A DNA stretch of 49,225 nucleotides. It comes from Cloacimonetes bacterium UBA3900. GTDB lineage: Bacteria; Cloacimonadota; Cloacimonadia; Cloacimonadales; Cloacimonadaceae. Where the stretch lies: NCBI GenBank assembly GCA_002391675.1, contig DGFM01000046.1, positions 1 through 49,225 on the forward strand. Direction: 5' to 3'. The translations under genes and the position numbers were made by a program. Below, one piece after another: positions 31,806 through 40,853 of the stretch (its first letter is position 1; every line of letters begins with the position of its first letter). The notes under the pieces were generated by a model. The model saw only the letters and a program-made list of their open reading frames with translations. It had not been told where the DNA came from and made no database searches.

Positions 31806-33517
31806 TGCTCAGTCGCCTCAAAATCTCCAACTACCTCTTTGTTCCGGATCAGGAGCTGTTTTTTGAAGAAGGCATGACGGCGCTTACGGGCGAGACGGGT
31901 GCGGGGAAAAGCATACTCGTGGGCGCAATCTCGCTGATTTTTGCGGATAAAGCTTTCGCAGCTGAGCCCTGGGACCCTGCCAGACCCGTCTATCTGGAAG
32001 CGGATTTTGAGCTGGGCGACAATCAGGCCCTGCGTGACAAGCTGGCTGAACTGGAATATGACGACGAGCAGCAGCTTACCTTGGCGCGGCGCGTCAGCGA
32101 AAATGGACGCTCTTCCTACTTTATCAATGGCCGCAAAGTGACGGCGGGTTTGATGATGGAGCTCAGGCCGCTCTTGATCGACTTTCATCATCAAAGAGAC
32201 CAGCAACGGCTGCTGATGCCTTCCTTTCAATTGGAGGTTTTAGACCTCTTTGCGGGGAGCACGGAACTGCGCAAGGAACACGCTTCACGGCTGCAAAAAC
32301 TGCGCAGTATGGCCAAGGAGCTGGAGGCACAAAAAGAGCTGAAAGAGCGCAACCGGCAGCTGGAAGAGCTGTACCGGTTTCAGCTGCAGGAATTGGAGGA
32401 GGCGGCGATCTCGACGGGCGAAGAGCGGGAATTGGACAAGGAATACGAGAGGATTTCGCATTCGCAGCAGATCAGAGAACTGGGCGGGCGCATAGGGCAG
32501 GAGTTTTATGAGGCGGAAGGCAGCGTGATGGATGTGATCCGGGCGGCGTTGTCTGAGCTGGACAAGCTGAAAGGTTTGGATGAGACAATAGCGCAATTGC
32601 ATCAGGCACTGGCAGATGCGGCGCAGATCATCAGCGATTGTGAGGGTGAGGTGAGCAACCTGGCCTTCATGGCGGTGGATGATGAGGCGCGGCTGGAGGA
32701 GATCACGCAGCGTTTGGATCAGATAAACAGCCTGCTCTATAAACACAGGGTGCGGGATACAGCGGAGCTGGAGCAGCTTTTTGAGGAGAAGAGGGCTTCC
32801 ATTTTGGATTTTGACAGCTTGGATGAGCGGATAGAGGAGCTGAGTGCTCAGATCGAGGCAGATTTCTTGCAGCTGAAAGAGGTGCAGATTGCGCTGAGCA
32901 AAAAGCGTGGGGATGCAGCGGCGATGCTGGCTTCAGAACTGCAGGCCGCCATCCGGAGCTTGGCCATCGCAAACGCCCGTTTTGAGATAAGTATTGACAA
33001 AAAAGCCTCTGAGGAATTGTTATCATCGGAATGCCTTGCTGCCATTTCTTTGAGTGGAGCCGAGAGCTGCGAGTTTCTCTTCAGTGCCAATCCCGGCACG
33101 GAACTTGCGCCTCTGGCAGAGGTTGCTTCGGGAGGAGAACTTTCTCGCGTGCTTCTGGCCATTAAAAAAGTGCTGGCAGGGCGTCTGGAACCACTTTTGA
33201 TGATCCTCGATGAAATAGACGCCGGTCTGGGTGGTAAAACTGCCGAAGCCGTCGCCGCCGTCATCGGAGAACTCAGTGTCAACCATCAGGTGTTTTGTGT
33301 GACGCATCTGGCGGTGATTGCAGCCTCGGCTGACCATCATATCGCCATAGAAAAGCAGATCCAAAACGAAAGCACTGTTATCAAAATGAGGCCCCTGAAC
33401 GATTCGGAGCGCACGCTGGAACTGGCCAGAATGCTTTCCGGAGATGTGACGGAGGCTTCCCGGGAACACGCCAAACAACTTTTAAAAACAAAAATAAAAC
33501 AAAAGAGGAAAACGTGA
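31805..33517 (+). CDS. recN: DNA repair protein RecN
   Basis: 570 residues. SMC-like ATPase that acts at double-strand breaks. Walker A TGETGAGKSILVGA at about 22-35, long coiled coils (about 155-360), the ABC signature ASGGELSRVLLAI near 441, and Walker B with LMILDEIDAGLGGKTAEAV near 467. The nadK-recN pair is common in bacteria. The stop overlaps the GTG of the next gene by 4 bases. Confidence 0.96.
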   Translation: MLSRLKISNYLFVPDQELFFEEGMTALTGETGAGKSILVGAISLIFADKAFAAEPWDPARPVYLEADFELGDNQALRDKLAELEYDDEQQLTLARRVSENGRSSYFINGRKVTAGLMMELRPLLIDFHHQRDQQRLLMPSFQLEVLDLFAGSTELRKEHASRLQKLRSMAKELEAQKELKERNRQLEELYRFQLQELEEAAISTGEERELDKEYERISHSQQIRELGGRIGQEFYEAEGSVMDVIRAALSELDKLKGLDETIAQLHQALADAAQIISDCEGEVSNLAFMAVDDEARLEEITQRLDQINSLLYKHRVRDTAELEQLFEEKRASILDFDSLDERIEELSAQIEADFLQLKEVQIALSKKRGDAAAMLASELQAAIRSLAIANARFEISIDKKASEELLSSECLAAISLSGAESCEFLFSANPGTELAPLAEVASGGELSRVLLAIKKVLAGRLEPLLMILDEIDAGLGGKTAEAVAAVIGELSVNHQVFCVTHLAVIAASADHHIAIEKQIQNESTVIKMRPLNDSERTLELARMLSGDVTEASREHAKQLLKTKIKQKRKT

Positions 33518-34425
33518 AGTCGTCAACTTTGAAGAAGGTTCAGGGAGTAGCCATTTTTCTGGTATTCCTGGCACTCTTACTAACAGTCCTCCACTATTAT
33601 AGAGGGGGCAAGGGTCAAAAGGCGTCTCAAGATTTGAGAAGTCAACAATCGGAATTTAATAAACGTAACTGGCTCAACAAGATCAGCTTTGAGCTCAGCA
33701 GCGAAGACCTGCAGGCCTCGCTGGACAGAATGAATCAATTGGTGAGCAATTACGCATTGCATACGGATAAACGTGAGATCAAGGGCAACTATGGAGTCTT
33801 TGTCTTCAGCCTGGAAAAAGGCAGACTCAACGCGCTGAGAAGAGAATTGGGCAAAATTGGCACCATAGGCTCGGAAGTGGAGGCTGTAGACACATCCTTG
33901 GTGAATACAAACGCGGAAATCGAAACGGCAAACCTGCTTTCCTATGAAAAAGACCTGTCTGAACTGGATAAGATCAGAGTGCCGTCGGATGCGGAACTCC
34001 GGCGCAAAGAGAGCCTCAGAGCGCAGATCAGACGCAGCCAGCAAAAGCTGGATGACCTCAAGCGTTCGGATTCCTACCTGGTCTATGTGAGCGTCATCCC
34101 GCATGGCAAGAGGATAAGCGCCATCCGAAGTGTCAGCGATATCGGAGCCTATTTCCTCAAAACCCTGGGATTCATGTTTGTGGCAGCCATCTTGGTCTAT
34201 TACGGCACCCGTCTCTTGATGTATTTGCTTGCTCTCATGGGATTTAAAGGCATCACCGGCAAGGGTGGCATGTTCAGTCCCTATCAATACGGTGGCTATA
34301 GCTCCTATCAGGGAAGATACTACTCCTCCAGAGGCTATGGACGCAGCAGCAAGCGCAGAGTCAAGCGCGTCTACAAAGACAAGGTAACCACACCGAGAGA
34401 AGGGGAAGAAAAGCCCGAAGAATAG
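33514..34425 (+). CDS. DUF4349-like membrane protein
   Basis: 303 residues. N-terminal membrane helix (about 12-29, VAIFLVFLALLLTVLHYY), an outer part with a coiled coil (LSELDKIRVPSDAELRRKES) of the DUF4349 type, and a helix pair near 212-242 (FMFVAAILVYYGTRLLMYL). The C-terminus is cytoplasmic and basic with a Tyr/Gly/Ser-rich stretch (YQYGGYSSYQGRYYSSRGYG). Function unknown. GTG start, overlapping recN by 4 bases; the NfeD gene follows after 9 bases and both are membrane proteins, so a shared role at the membrane is possible. Confidence 0.75.
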   Translation: MKSSTLKKVQGVAIFLVFLALLLTVLHYYRGGKGQKASQDLRSQQSEFNKRNWLNKISFELSSEDLQASLDRMNQLVSNYALHTDKREIKGNYGVFVFSLEKGRLNALRRELGKIGTIGSEVEAVDTSLVNTNAEIETANLLSYEKDLSELDKIRVPSDAELRRKESLRAQIRRSQQKLDDLKRSDSYLVYVSVIPHGKRISAIRSVSDIGAYFLKTLGFMFVAAILVYYGTRLLMYLLALMGFKGITGKGGMFSPYQYGGYSSYQGRYYSSRGYGRSSKRRVKRVYKDKVTTPREGEEKPEE

Positions 34426-34434
34426 GGAGCTGAT

Positions 34435-34884
34435 GTGTCGTTATTTGGCTTGGAACCTTGGGCAATCTGGCTGATCATCGGCATCGTCTGCGTGATCATC
34501 GAGATCTTTGATCCCGCATTCTTCTTCCTCGCTCTGGGAGTGGGGGCCATCGTTACCTCTCTGCTGAGCCTCACTCCCTTGGTACGAGACAGTCTGATCG
34601 GGCAATTGCTTTTCTTTGCGGTGCTGAGCTTTGTGACCTTCCTGCTGATGAGAAAGCTGGGCAAAAAAGTGCTGTCTGACTCCGGTGAAGAAACAAATGT
34701 CTATGCGCTCAAAGGCAAAACGGGGGTGGTGACGCAGAAGATACCCTCAAAAGATAGAGGCAGAGTGAAGATAGGCGGCGAAGAGTGGTCTGCCATCTGC
34801 GAAGACGAGAGCGAAATCGAGGTGGGTAGCCGCATCGTGGTATTGGGCATAGATGGGAATAAGCTGATCGTGAAGGAGGAGTAG
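34435..34884 (+). CDS. NfeD-family membrane protein (short form)
   Basis: 149 residues. Membrane helices near 8-26, 31-50 and 58-76 (AIWLIIGIVCVIIEIF, FFLALGVGAIVTSLL, LLFFAVLSFVTFLLM), then a C-terminal OB-fold (residues about 90-147) with GKTGVVTQKIPSKDRGRVKI, typical of NfeD1b. Such proteins pair with SPFH/stomatin proteins, but none is encoded nearby. GTG start after AGGGAG; the overlapping ATG two bases earlier opens only a short frame. Its end is followed at once by repeat sequence. Confidence 0.88.
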   Translation: MSLFGLEPWAIWLIIGIVCVIIEIFDPAFFFLALGVGAIVTSLLSLTPLVRDSLIGQLLFFAVLSFVTFLLMRKLGKKVLSDSGEETNVYALKGKTGVVTQKIPSKDRGRVKIGGEEWSAICEDESEIEVGSRIVVLGIDGNKLIVKEE

Positions 34885-34902
34885 GAAGCCTCGCGCCGTA
34901 GG

Positions 34903-34975
34903 GGTCGCTTGCCCTTAGCGACCCGGAAGGTAGCCGGAGCTTGCCATACCGCCGCTTTTCAAGCGCAGCTTGATG
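34903..34975 (+). repeat. GGTCGCT hairpin module, copy of 25069-25139
   Basis: Starts 19 bases after the NfeD stop. The hairpin arms GGTCGCT and AGCGACC are kept while the loop differs from the other copy, which suggests that pairing is under selection or is copied as a unit. Confidence 0.88.
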
Positions 34976-34981
34976 TAATCA

Positions 34982-35070
34982 TTCCACGAATTAGCACGAA
35001 TTTGCACGAATTAAGAGCCAGCTACCGCTGGCTTGTTTTTCCACGAATGAACACGAATATACACGAATAA
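34982..35070 (+). repeat. CACGAATT-hairpin-CCACGAA cassette, copy 3
   Basis: Three CACGAATT units, hairpin GCCAGCTACCGCTGGC (35017-35032), then TTTTTCCACGAATGAACACG and further units. Here the right side keeps CACGAAT instead of CACGGAT. Confidence 0.85.
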
Positions 35071-35156
35071 TGTGATAAGGGATAGGCGTTAGTAATTGAG
35101 AGAGCAATGTGGTCTCGATCTACATCACAAAACACTTCCCAACTTTCTGCGGCAGT

Positions 35157-35260
35157 CGTGCTCTCCCTCTCTCACTCTCTCCCTCTCTCCCTCTCTCCCT
35201 CTTGCCAGCTTGCTGGCCGGTACCTTCGGTGCGCGGCGAGCGACCATACAGGTATTACAC
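35157..35260 (+). repeat. pyrimidine tract and hairpin module, copy 3
   Basis: About 45 bases of CTCTCC repeats, the hairpin GCCAGCTTGCTGGC (35204-35217), then GGTACCTTCGGTGCGC and GCGAGCGACC, which link it to the cluster at 25840-25880. Confidence 0.8.
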
Positions 35261-35412
35261 TTCCGCAAAGAAAGAGACAATAATTGCACGATTCTGTATA
35301 GGCATTATTATCAGTAAGTTACGGATTTAGATTTTAAGATTTATCGCCGCGGGGGCGAGGTCGTCAGGGTATATTATAGAGGGAGGGTGCAGCAAGCTTA
35401 CAATTCGTGAGC

Positions 35413-35449
35413 AAAAAAAAACGACCACCTAAAGGGGGTGGCCGTTTTT
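35413..35449 (-). terminator. terminator of the small lipoprotein gene
   Basis: On the minus strand CGGCCACC pairs with GGTGGTCG (one G-U) around a short loop, followed by nine T. On the plus strand the stem has one A-C mismatch and five T, so it may also stop weakly the plus-strand transcript from the dapA operon. Confidence 0.88.
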
Positions 35450-35483
35450 AAGGACTGCGCTAATTAGGCAATTTAATTATTGG

Positions 35484-35663
35484 TTACTGAGCTTGAGGAG
35501 CTTCGGCAGGAGCTTCTTCGACAGGAGCTTCTTCAACAGGCTCTTCTTCGACAGGAACTTCTTCGATAGGCTCTTCTTCAACGGGCTCTTCAACTTTGGG
35601 TTTGCATGCCATGATGCCAAAAAGCAACATTGCGATAAGGGTCAGTAAAAGAACTTTTTTCAT
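35484..35663 (-). CDS. small lipoprotein with Glu/Val/Pro repeats
   Basis: 59 residues. Signal peptide MKKVLLLTLIAMLLFGIMAC with a lipobox ending at Cys20, so the mature protein is a lipid-anchored chain of about 40 residues. That chain is almost only E, P, V and A in repeats of the type VEEEP/IEEVP/VEEAP and ends APAEAPQAQ; it must be extended and strongly negative. GGAGG lies seven bases before the ATG. It has its own promoter, a leader of about 165 bases and a strong terminator, which points to a well-expressed, independent gene. Possibly a structural or metal-binding envelope component; function unknown. Confidence 0.85.
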   Translation of the reverse strand: MKKVLLLTLIAMLLFGIMACKPKVEEPVEEEPIEEVPVEEEPVEEAPVEEAPAEAPQAQ

Positions 35664-35836
35664 TTTGATTCCTCCATGTAGTGAAATCCATTTTTTGTTT
35701 GTTTTTGTTTTTGGTTCGACCCATTTATAGCCAGGTCGGAGGCTGTTTTTTTGTTAGCGAGTTAGATGTTCTGTAAGAGCGACTAAAACGCTTACACAGT
35801 CCTTGCTCACAACTATATGCTGATTTGTTGGGACCC

Positions 35837-35864
35837 ATTATATATGCACCCGCTTTTTTGGCAA
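35837..35864 (-). promoter_or_regulatory. promoter of the small lipoprotein gene
   Basis: On the minus strand, -35 TTGCCA (35864-35859), a 16-base spacer and a perfect -10 TATAAT (35842-35837). The leader contains an inverted repeat TCCGACC/GGTCGAA (35740-35715) and a second A/T-rich -10-like TATAAA. Confidence 0.65.
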
Positions 35865-35873
35865 GTAAAATCT

Positions 35874-37574
35874 TTAGAAGGAGGTGTCCAGCCCGGCGTG
35901 GATCATGCCGTTAGCCGGCTTGGAGAGCCCTTTTAGCGTGTTTGCAAGTGCGTAATCAATACCCAAAATACCCAGCCTGGTTCGCACTTTAAATCCAAAG
36001 CCAAAAGCAAATAAATCGCTTTTGTAGGTGATTTTTGGCGTCCGATTGTCGGGGTTCTTTTCGGCGATCGCACCGTGATCAAAAAAGAGGTGCAAACGTG
36101 AGGCGGAATCAAGCAGCCATCTGAGCTCCCAGCTGAGATAGCCCAGGCGCCAGGAAGAGAATTCCTGCTGCTTGTAGCCTCTCAAGCTTTCATAGCCGCC
36201 CATTTGGTACTGATCCCAGCTTTTGGCGTCGGTATCGCTCAAGTCTCTGAGGTGCATGCCCAGCGCCAGGACAGGACGCCGGCCCAGCGGGATGAAGATG
36301 TGGTTGTCCAGCTCCAAGGCGCGCACCCACTTCTTGTCTTCGTTGTAGATATAGCGGTATGCGATGCGTGATTGCCAGCCTTTGTGCGGGTTTTGGGCGG
36401 GGAAGGCGGAGTCATAGCGCCAGATGGCGGCGAGGCTGCGGTTGATATGATGTTTCAAGGCGCTCCGGGTCAGCGAATCGTCGATCAGGTTGTCTGTGAA
36501 GCCGTATTCCAGGCCCAGCTTGTGGTCTTGCCAACGCGTGTGAGCGGAGAGTGAGAGCTTGCTCTGTATCCAAAGTGTGTCGCGGGAGCTGCGAGTGAAG
36601 AGCAGGTCGCCTTCCAATGGAAAGCTGTGCGGGCCGGATTCGTGGTAGCTGAATTCGAGCTGGTTTTGCAGTTGCTGTTTTTGCCAGTTCAAAGCCAGGG
36701 AGCGATCGCTGCCCCAGAGGTTGAGAAATTTGAGGCGGATCCTGCCGCTGAGCTGCTTCCGCACGCCGTCGTAGCCCAGCACGCCCTCAAGATAGGTCAT
36801 GCGGCCTTCACGCACTTTGATGAGGAGGCTGTTGTAGTCTATGGGCTCCACGAGGGCTTCCAGGATGTAAGGCGCTTTGAGCAGCTTGCGTCTGGCTTCT
36901 TCCAGCTCTCTGGGCGTGATGGTCTTGCCTGTGTTGAGTCCGGAAAGCTTGAGCAGGGCTTTATCACGGCTGTGTTTATTGCCCTGGAAGTGGACCTGCT
37001 CTGCCTTGAAGACCTTGCCTTCGTCTACGTTGATCCAGGCGGTGAGGCCTTGGTCTGCCACCAGCGAATCCAGCTGCACTTTGGCAAAGAGGAAGCCGCG
37101 CTGGTGGTAAAGCTGCAATAGTTCGGAAGTTATCTTCTCTATATCTGCGAGGGCAAAGCGCTTGGAATCTGAGATCAGCAGCATCTCGTTGAGTCTGGCT
37201 TCGCTGAAGTAGCGCATACCGTAAAAGCGCAGCTTGACTCCATCCGAGGGCATCACTTCGGTGAGGGTAAAGTGCAGTTGCATGAGGCTGTCTGCCACGG
37301 GGATCAACTCGGGGAAAGGGATGCGCACGAAGTAGCGGTGCTGCTTGTCGCTGAGATAGCTCTGGACGTTGTCTATGGCTTGGCGCACCACAGCGGGTTC
37401 ATATGGCTGCGGCAGTTTCAGGCCGGAAGCTTGGTTCAGCGCAGCCTCGTCTGTGGGGAAATTGGCTTCCCAGCTGAGGTTTTCGATGCTGAGAGCCAGG
37501 AGTGGAGCGCTAAAGCAGAGCCAGAGCAGCAGGATGAAGAGTAGATGCGGACGGGTGTGGCGGGGCTGATTCAT
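35874..37574 (-). CDS. Omp85-family outer-membrane protein (BamA/TamA-like)
   Basis: 566 residues. Signal peptide about 10-28 (LLFILLLWLCFSAPLLALS). Residues about 30-250 hold POTRA-type repeats, one of them GTNKHSRDKALLKLSG-like (QGNKHSRDKALLKLSGL) with the usual GKTITPRELEEAR after it. The barrel follows and includes the conserved loop GYESLRGY near 472-479 (the V/L-R-G-F/Y motif of Omp85 proteins) and ends HAGLDTSF with terminal Phe. It is shorter than BamA (fewer POTRA repeats), so it is closer to TamA or a lipid- or protein-exporting relative. It follows lepA by 49 bases. Confidence 0.88.
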   Translation of the reverse strand: MNQPRHTRPHLLFILLLWLCFSAPLLALSIENLSWEANFPTDEAALNQASGLKLPQPYEPAVVRQAIDNVQSYLSDKQHRYFVRIPFPELIPVADSLMQLHFTLTEVMPSDGVKLRFYGMRYFSEARLNEMLLISDSKRFALADIEKITSELLQLYHQRGFLFAKVQLDSLVADQGLTAWINVDEGKVFKAEQVHFQGNKHSRDKALLKLSGLNTGKTITPRELEEARRKLLKAPYILEALVEPIDYNSLLIKVREGRMTYLEGVLGYDGVRKQLSGRIRLKFLNLWGSDRSLALNWQKQQLQNQLEFSYHESGPHSFPLEGDLLFTRSSRDTLWIQSKLSLSAHTRWQDHKLGLEYGFTDNLIDDSLTRSALKHHINRSLAAIWRYDSAFPAQNPHKGWQSRIAYRYIYNEDKKWVRALELDNHIFIPLGRRPVLALGMHLRDLSDTDAKSWDQYQMGGYESLRGYKQQEFSSWRLGYLSWELRWLLDSASRLHLFFDHGAIAEKNPDNRTPKITYKSDLFAFGFGFKVRTRLGILGIDYALANTLKGLSKPANGMIHAGLDTSF

Positions 37575-37623
37575 AGCTTTGGTTTTTGGCTTGTATTTGC
37601 TTCAGCCGGGATGAGCTCACACC

Positions 37624-39420
37624 TCAGTCTCTATCCGCTTTCAACACTGCCAGGAAGGCTTCTTGAGGCACGGTGACGGAGCCTATCTCCTTCATTCGCC
37701 GCTTGCCTTCCTTCTGCTTGTCCAGCAGCTTGCGTTTGCGGCTCACGTCTCCGCCGTAACACTTGGCCAAAACGTCTTTGCGCAGGGCGTTGATGGTGCT
37801 GCGGGCGATGATCTTGCCGCCGATGGAGGCTTGCAGAGCGATCTTGAACATATGGCGCGGGATCACCTCGGAAAGCGTCTTGGTGATGCTCTTGCCCCAG
37901 GTGTGCGCCTTGTCGATATGGCAGATAAAGCTCATGGCATCTACCTTCTCGCCATTGATGAGGATGTCTACCTTCACCACGTCTGAGATGCGGTATTCCT
38001 TGAAATGGTAGTCCAGCGAGGCGTAGCCGCGGCTCACGGTCTTGAGCTTGTCATAAAAGTCGAAGATGATCTCTATCAGCGGCATCTCGTAGGTGAGAGT
38101 GACGCGCTTTTCGTCCAGATACTGGATGTTTTTCTGGATGCCGCGCCGCTCCTGAACCAGGCGGATGATGTTGCCGATATACTCTTCAGGGACAATGATT
38201 TCGGTATCCATGAAGGGTTCCATGATGTGCTCTATATGCACGGGATCGGGGAAGTCTATGGGGTTGTTTACTTCCACCTGCTCGCCGCTTTTGAGTGTGA
38301 TGAGGAATCTGACGCTGGGTGTGGTGGCGATGATGGGGATGTTGTATTCCCTGTACAGGCGTTCTTTGACGATCTCCAGATGCAGCATACCCAAAAAGCC
38401 GCAACGGAAGCCATATCCCAGGGCGGCGGAGCTTTCCTTTTCATAGATGAGCGAGGCGTCGTTGAGCTTGAGTTTGGCCATGGATTCCACCAGGTTTTCA
38501 TAGTCTTCGCCGTTGATGGGGAAGATGCCGCTGAAGACCATGGGCTTGGGTTCTTCAAAGCCGGGCAAAGCCTCTTCGCAGCCGCCTTTGGCCAGGGTGA
38601 TGGTGTCGCCCACGCGGGCATCAGCCACTTCTTTGATATTGGCGATGATGTAGCCCGCTTCGCCGGTGAGGAGTTCGTCTCTGGGCACAAACTTGAGGCC
38701 GAGGTGTCCCAGCTCTTCGATTTCATATTCGCTGTTGGTGGCGAAGAGCTTGATGCGGTCGCCCTTCTTGAGCTTGCCGTCAAAGATTCGCACCAGGATA
38801 ATCACGCCACGGTACATATCAAAGTAAGAGTCAAAGATCAGGGCTTTTGGGGGCGCAGTTTCGTCACCTGAGGGAGGCGGGAGCATTTCCACCACCTTGT
38901 CCAGCAGTTCGTGGATGCCGAGTCCGGTTTTGGCGCTCACTTTGGCGATGTCCTCCGGCATACAGCCCAGCACCTCGATGATCTCGTGTTCTGTGCTTTC
39001 GATGTCTGCCTTGGGCAGGTCTATTTTATTGATTACCGGCAGCGGTTCGAGGTTGTTTTCCAGGGCGAGGTAGAGGTTGCTCATCGTTTGAGCTTCTATG
39101 CCTTGGGAAGCGTCCACCAGGAGGATGGCGCCTTCGCAGGAAGCCAAAGCGCGGGACACTTCGTAGGAAAAGTCCACGTGGCCGGGTGTATCGATCAGAT
39201 TCAATACATAGTCCTGGCCCTGATAGTTGTGTATCATGCGCACGGCGTGGCTCTTGATCGTGATGCCCTTTTCGCGCTCCAGGTCCATGTTGTCCAGCAC
39301 CTGCGCCATATCCACACGGTCTACCACGTTGGTTGCTTCCAGGAAGCGATCCGCCAGGGTGGATTTCCCGTGGTCGATATGGGCTATGATGCAGAAGTTT
39401 CGTATATTTTCTTGTTTCAT
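37624..39420 (-). CDS. lepA: elongation factor 4 (back-translocating GTPase)
   Basis: 598 residues from the ATG after AAGGA; an in-frame ATG 45 bases upstream adds an unrelated leader. G motifs: AHIDHGKSTLADR (G1) near 13, DTPGHVDF (G3) near 77, NKIDLPKAD (G4) near 131. The LepA-specific C-terminal domain is complete (AKCYGGDVSRKRKLLDKQKE and ending in KADRD). Confidence 0.97.
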   Translation of the reverse strand: MKQENIRNFCIIAHIDHGKSTLADRFLEATNVVDRVDMAQVLDNMDLEREKGITIKSHAVRMIHNYQGQDYVLNLIDTPGHVDFSYEVSRALASCEGAILLVDASQGIEAQTMSNLYLALENNLEPLPVINKIDLPKADIESTEHEIIEVLGCMPEDIAKVSAKTGLGIHELLDKVVEMLPPPSGDETAPPKALIFDSYFDMYRGVIILVRIFDGKLKKGDRIKLFATNSEYEIEELGHLGLKFVPRDELLTGEAGYIIANIKEVADARVGDTITLAKGGCEEALPGFEEPKPMVFSGIFPINGEDYENLVESMAKLKLNDASLIYEKESSAALGYGFRCGFLGMLHLEIVKERLYREYNIPIIATTPSVRFLITLKSGEQVEVNNPIDFPDPVHIEHIMEPFMDTEIIVPEEYIGNIIRLVQERRGIQKNIQYLDEKRVTLTYEMPLIEIIFDFYDKLKTVSRGYASLDYHFKEYRISDVVKVDILINGEKVDAMSFICHIDKAHTWGKSITKTLSEVIPRHMFKIALQASIGGKIIARSTINALRKDVLAKCYGGDVSRKRKLLDKQKEGKRRMKEIGSVTVPQEAFLAVLKADRD

Positions 39421-39631
39421 TGTATGTCCTTGATATTCAATCAGATTTAGCTCTGGGCAGTGCAAAAAGCACCCACTTAACCCAGTTATGCCATTTTGTT
39501 GGGAGGCGCATATTTGTCAAGCACAGGTTGAAGCAGGGGTGGATACAGGGGCAATTTGGGGCAGGGGGATAATTCCCCTTTTGAACTTGAGAAATCGTGA
39601 TTAAGCTATATGTAATGAAAAGAGGAGTTAA
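39421..39631. other. divergent intergenic region between lepA and the NIF3-like gene
   Basis: 211 bases that must hold promoters for both directions. A small palindrome GGGGATAATTCCCC lies at about 39566-39579. I could not identify a convincing -35/-10 pair for either gene. Confidence 0.35.
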
Positions 39632-40708
39632 ATGATGAAAATCAAGGATATCTTAAAAGAGATCGAGGGCTTTGCGCCACTTGGGCTGGCGATGAGCTGG
39701 GACAATGTGGGGCTCCTGGTAGGAGACGGCGCCCGGGAAGTGAGCCGGGTGTTGACCTGCCTGGATGTGGATGAAAGTGCCGTGGATAAAGCAATAGAGA
39801 TGGGCGCCGAGCTGATCGTGAGCCACCATCCGCTGATCTTCAGGGCTATCAACAGGATCACCGATCCCTTGCTGCTGAAATTGATAGAGCATAGGATAGC
39901 CGTGATCAGCCTGCACACCAATCTGGATGTGGCGCCCGGGGGTGTAAACCACGTTTTGGCATATACTTTGGGGCTGCGGGTGATCGAACATCTCAGCGGG
40001 GAAACGGGTGACAGCTGGCATCGCTTCAGCCTCACCGTTCCCGTGGAGCATCTGGAGCCTGTGCGCAAGGCTATCTTCGCATCCGGTGCGGGATTGATCG
40101 GCCTCTACGACAGCTGTTCTCAAAGCCACAGGGTGAAGGGTACCTTCCGTGCCCTGGAAGGCAGCGATCCCTTCATCAAAAGCGAAGGAATGGCTTCGGT
40201 GGATGAGTATGAGCTGGAGTTTATGGTGGATGGCAGCCGCTTGGGCGCCACTATCGAAGCGATCAAGAGCGCACATCCATATGAGACGCCGGCGTTTTAT
40301 CACTATCCTGTGAGCAACGCAAATCCGGCTTATGGCTTGGGTTTGGTGTGTGCAAATGATGCCGGGCTCAGTCTTTCTCAGCTGCAAAAGCTCTGCTATG
40401 ATAAGCTGCGCAACCCCGCTCCCAGATTGTATCTGCTGGGCAAAGAGGCGGGATACGTTCCCGAGAGGATAGCCATCTGTGGCGGCTCGGGCGGTTCCAT
40501 GATCTCTGCGGCAGGCAGGAAGGCGGAGCTCTTCATCAGCGGTGACTTCAGCTATCATCAGATTCTGGAATCCGGGTTGCCGCTCATCGATGCAGGCCAC
40601 TTCTTCACCGAGTATCCCGTGGTGCCATATCTGGCAGAAAGAATGCAGGGAATGGGCCTGAAAGCAGTAGCTTTAGAGATGGAGGAGCACAAAGGCTACA
40701 AGATGTAA
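39632..40708 (+). CDS. NIF3/DUF34-family metal-binding protein
   Basis: 358 residues, the longer form with a PII-like inserted domain (about 125-225). Metal-binding marks: SHHPLIFRAI near 69-78, HTNLDVAPGGVNHVLA near 101-116, GGSGGSMI and DAGHFFTEYP near the C-terminus. The family is sometimes annotated as GTP cyclohydrolase I type 2, but its activity is not established. GAGGAG lies before two adjacent ATG codons; either could be used. Confidence 0.92.
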   Translation: MMKIKDILKEIEGFAPLGLAMSWDNVGLLVGDGAREVSRVLTCLDVDESAVDKAIEMGAELIVSHHPLIFRAINRITDPLLLKLIEHRIAVISLHTNLDVAPGGVNHVLAYTLGLRVIEHLSGETGDSWHRFSLTVPVEHLEPVRKAIFASGAGLIGLYDSCSQSHRVKGTFRALEGSDPFIKSEGMASVDEYELEFMVDGSRLGATIEAIKSAHPYETPAFYHYPVSNANPAYGLGLVCANDAGLSLSQLQKLCYDKLRNPAPRLYLLGKEAGYVPERIAICGGSGGSMISAAGRKAELFISGDFSYHQILESGLPLIDAGHFFTEYPVVPYLAERMQGMGLKAVALEMEEHKGYKM

Positions 40709-40764
40709 GAGAGCTGTCTTGAATCTGTGTCCGACGCTGTGATTGTCACTTTCGGACTTCTCAC

Positions 40765-40793
40765 TTGACAAAATCAGCCTCTTCAAATTTCAT
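40765..40793 (+). promoter_or_regulatory. putative promoter of the epimerase operon
   Basis: Perfect -35 TTGACA (40765-40770), 17-base spacer, -10 TTTCAT (40788-40793). About 60 bases before the epimerase ATG. Confidence 0.5.
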
Positions 40794-40853
40794 GTAGCAT
40801 CAAGAGGATTAGTAAGCTAATCATAGCTAAGTTCATCGTATTATGGAGAATAA

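Larger units (their letters stand above)
34885..35412. other. gene-free repeat region after the NfeD gene
   Basis: Contains the GGTCGCT hairpin module, the third CACGAATT-hairpin cassette, a long C/T-rich tract and the GGTACCTTCGGTGCGCGGCG piece. The frames opened in the C/T tract are low-complexity artefacts. The last ~140 bases are A/T-rich with nothing recognisable. Confidence 0.75.

Noticed and set aside
35710..35740. tRNA-like GGTTCGACCC at the lipoprotein leader
   Set aside because: No acceptor stem, anticodon arm or CCA end can be formed around it.
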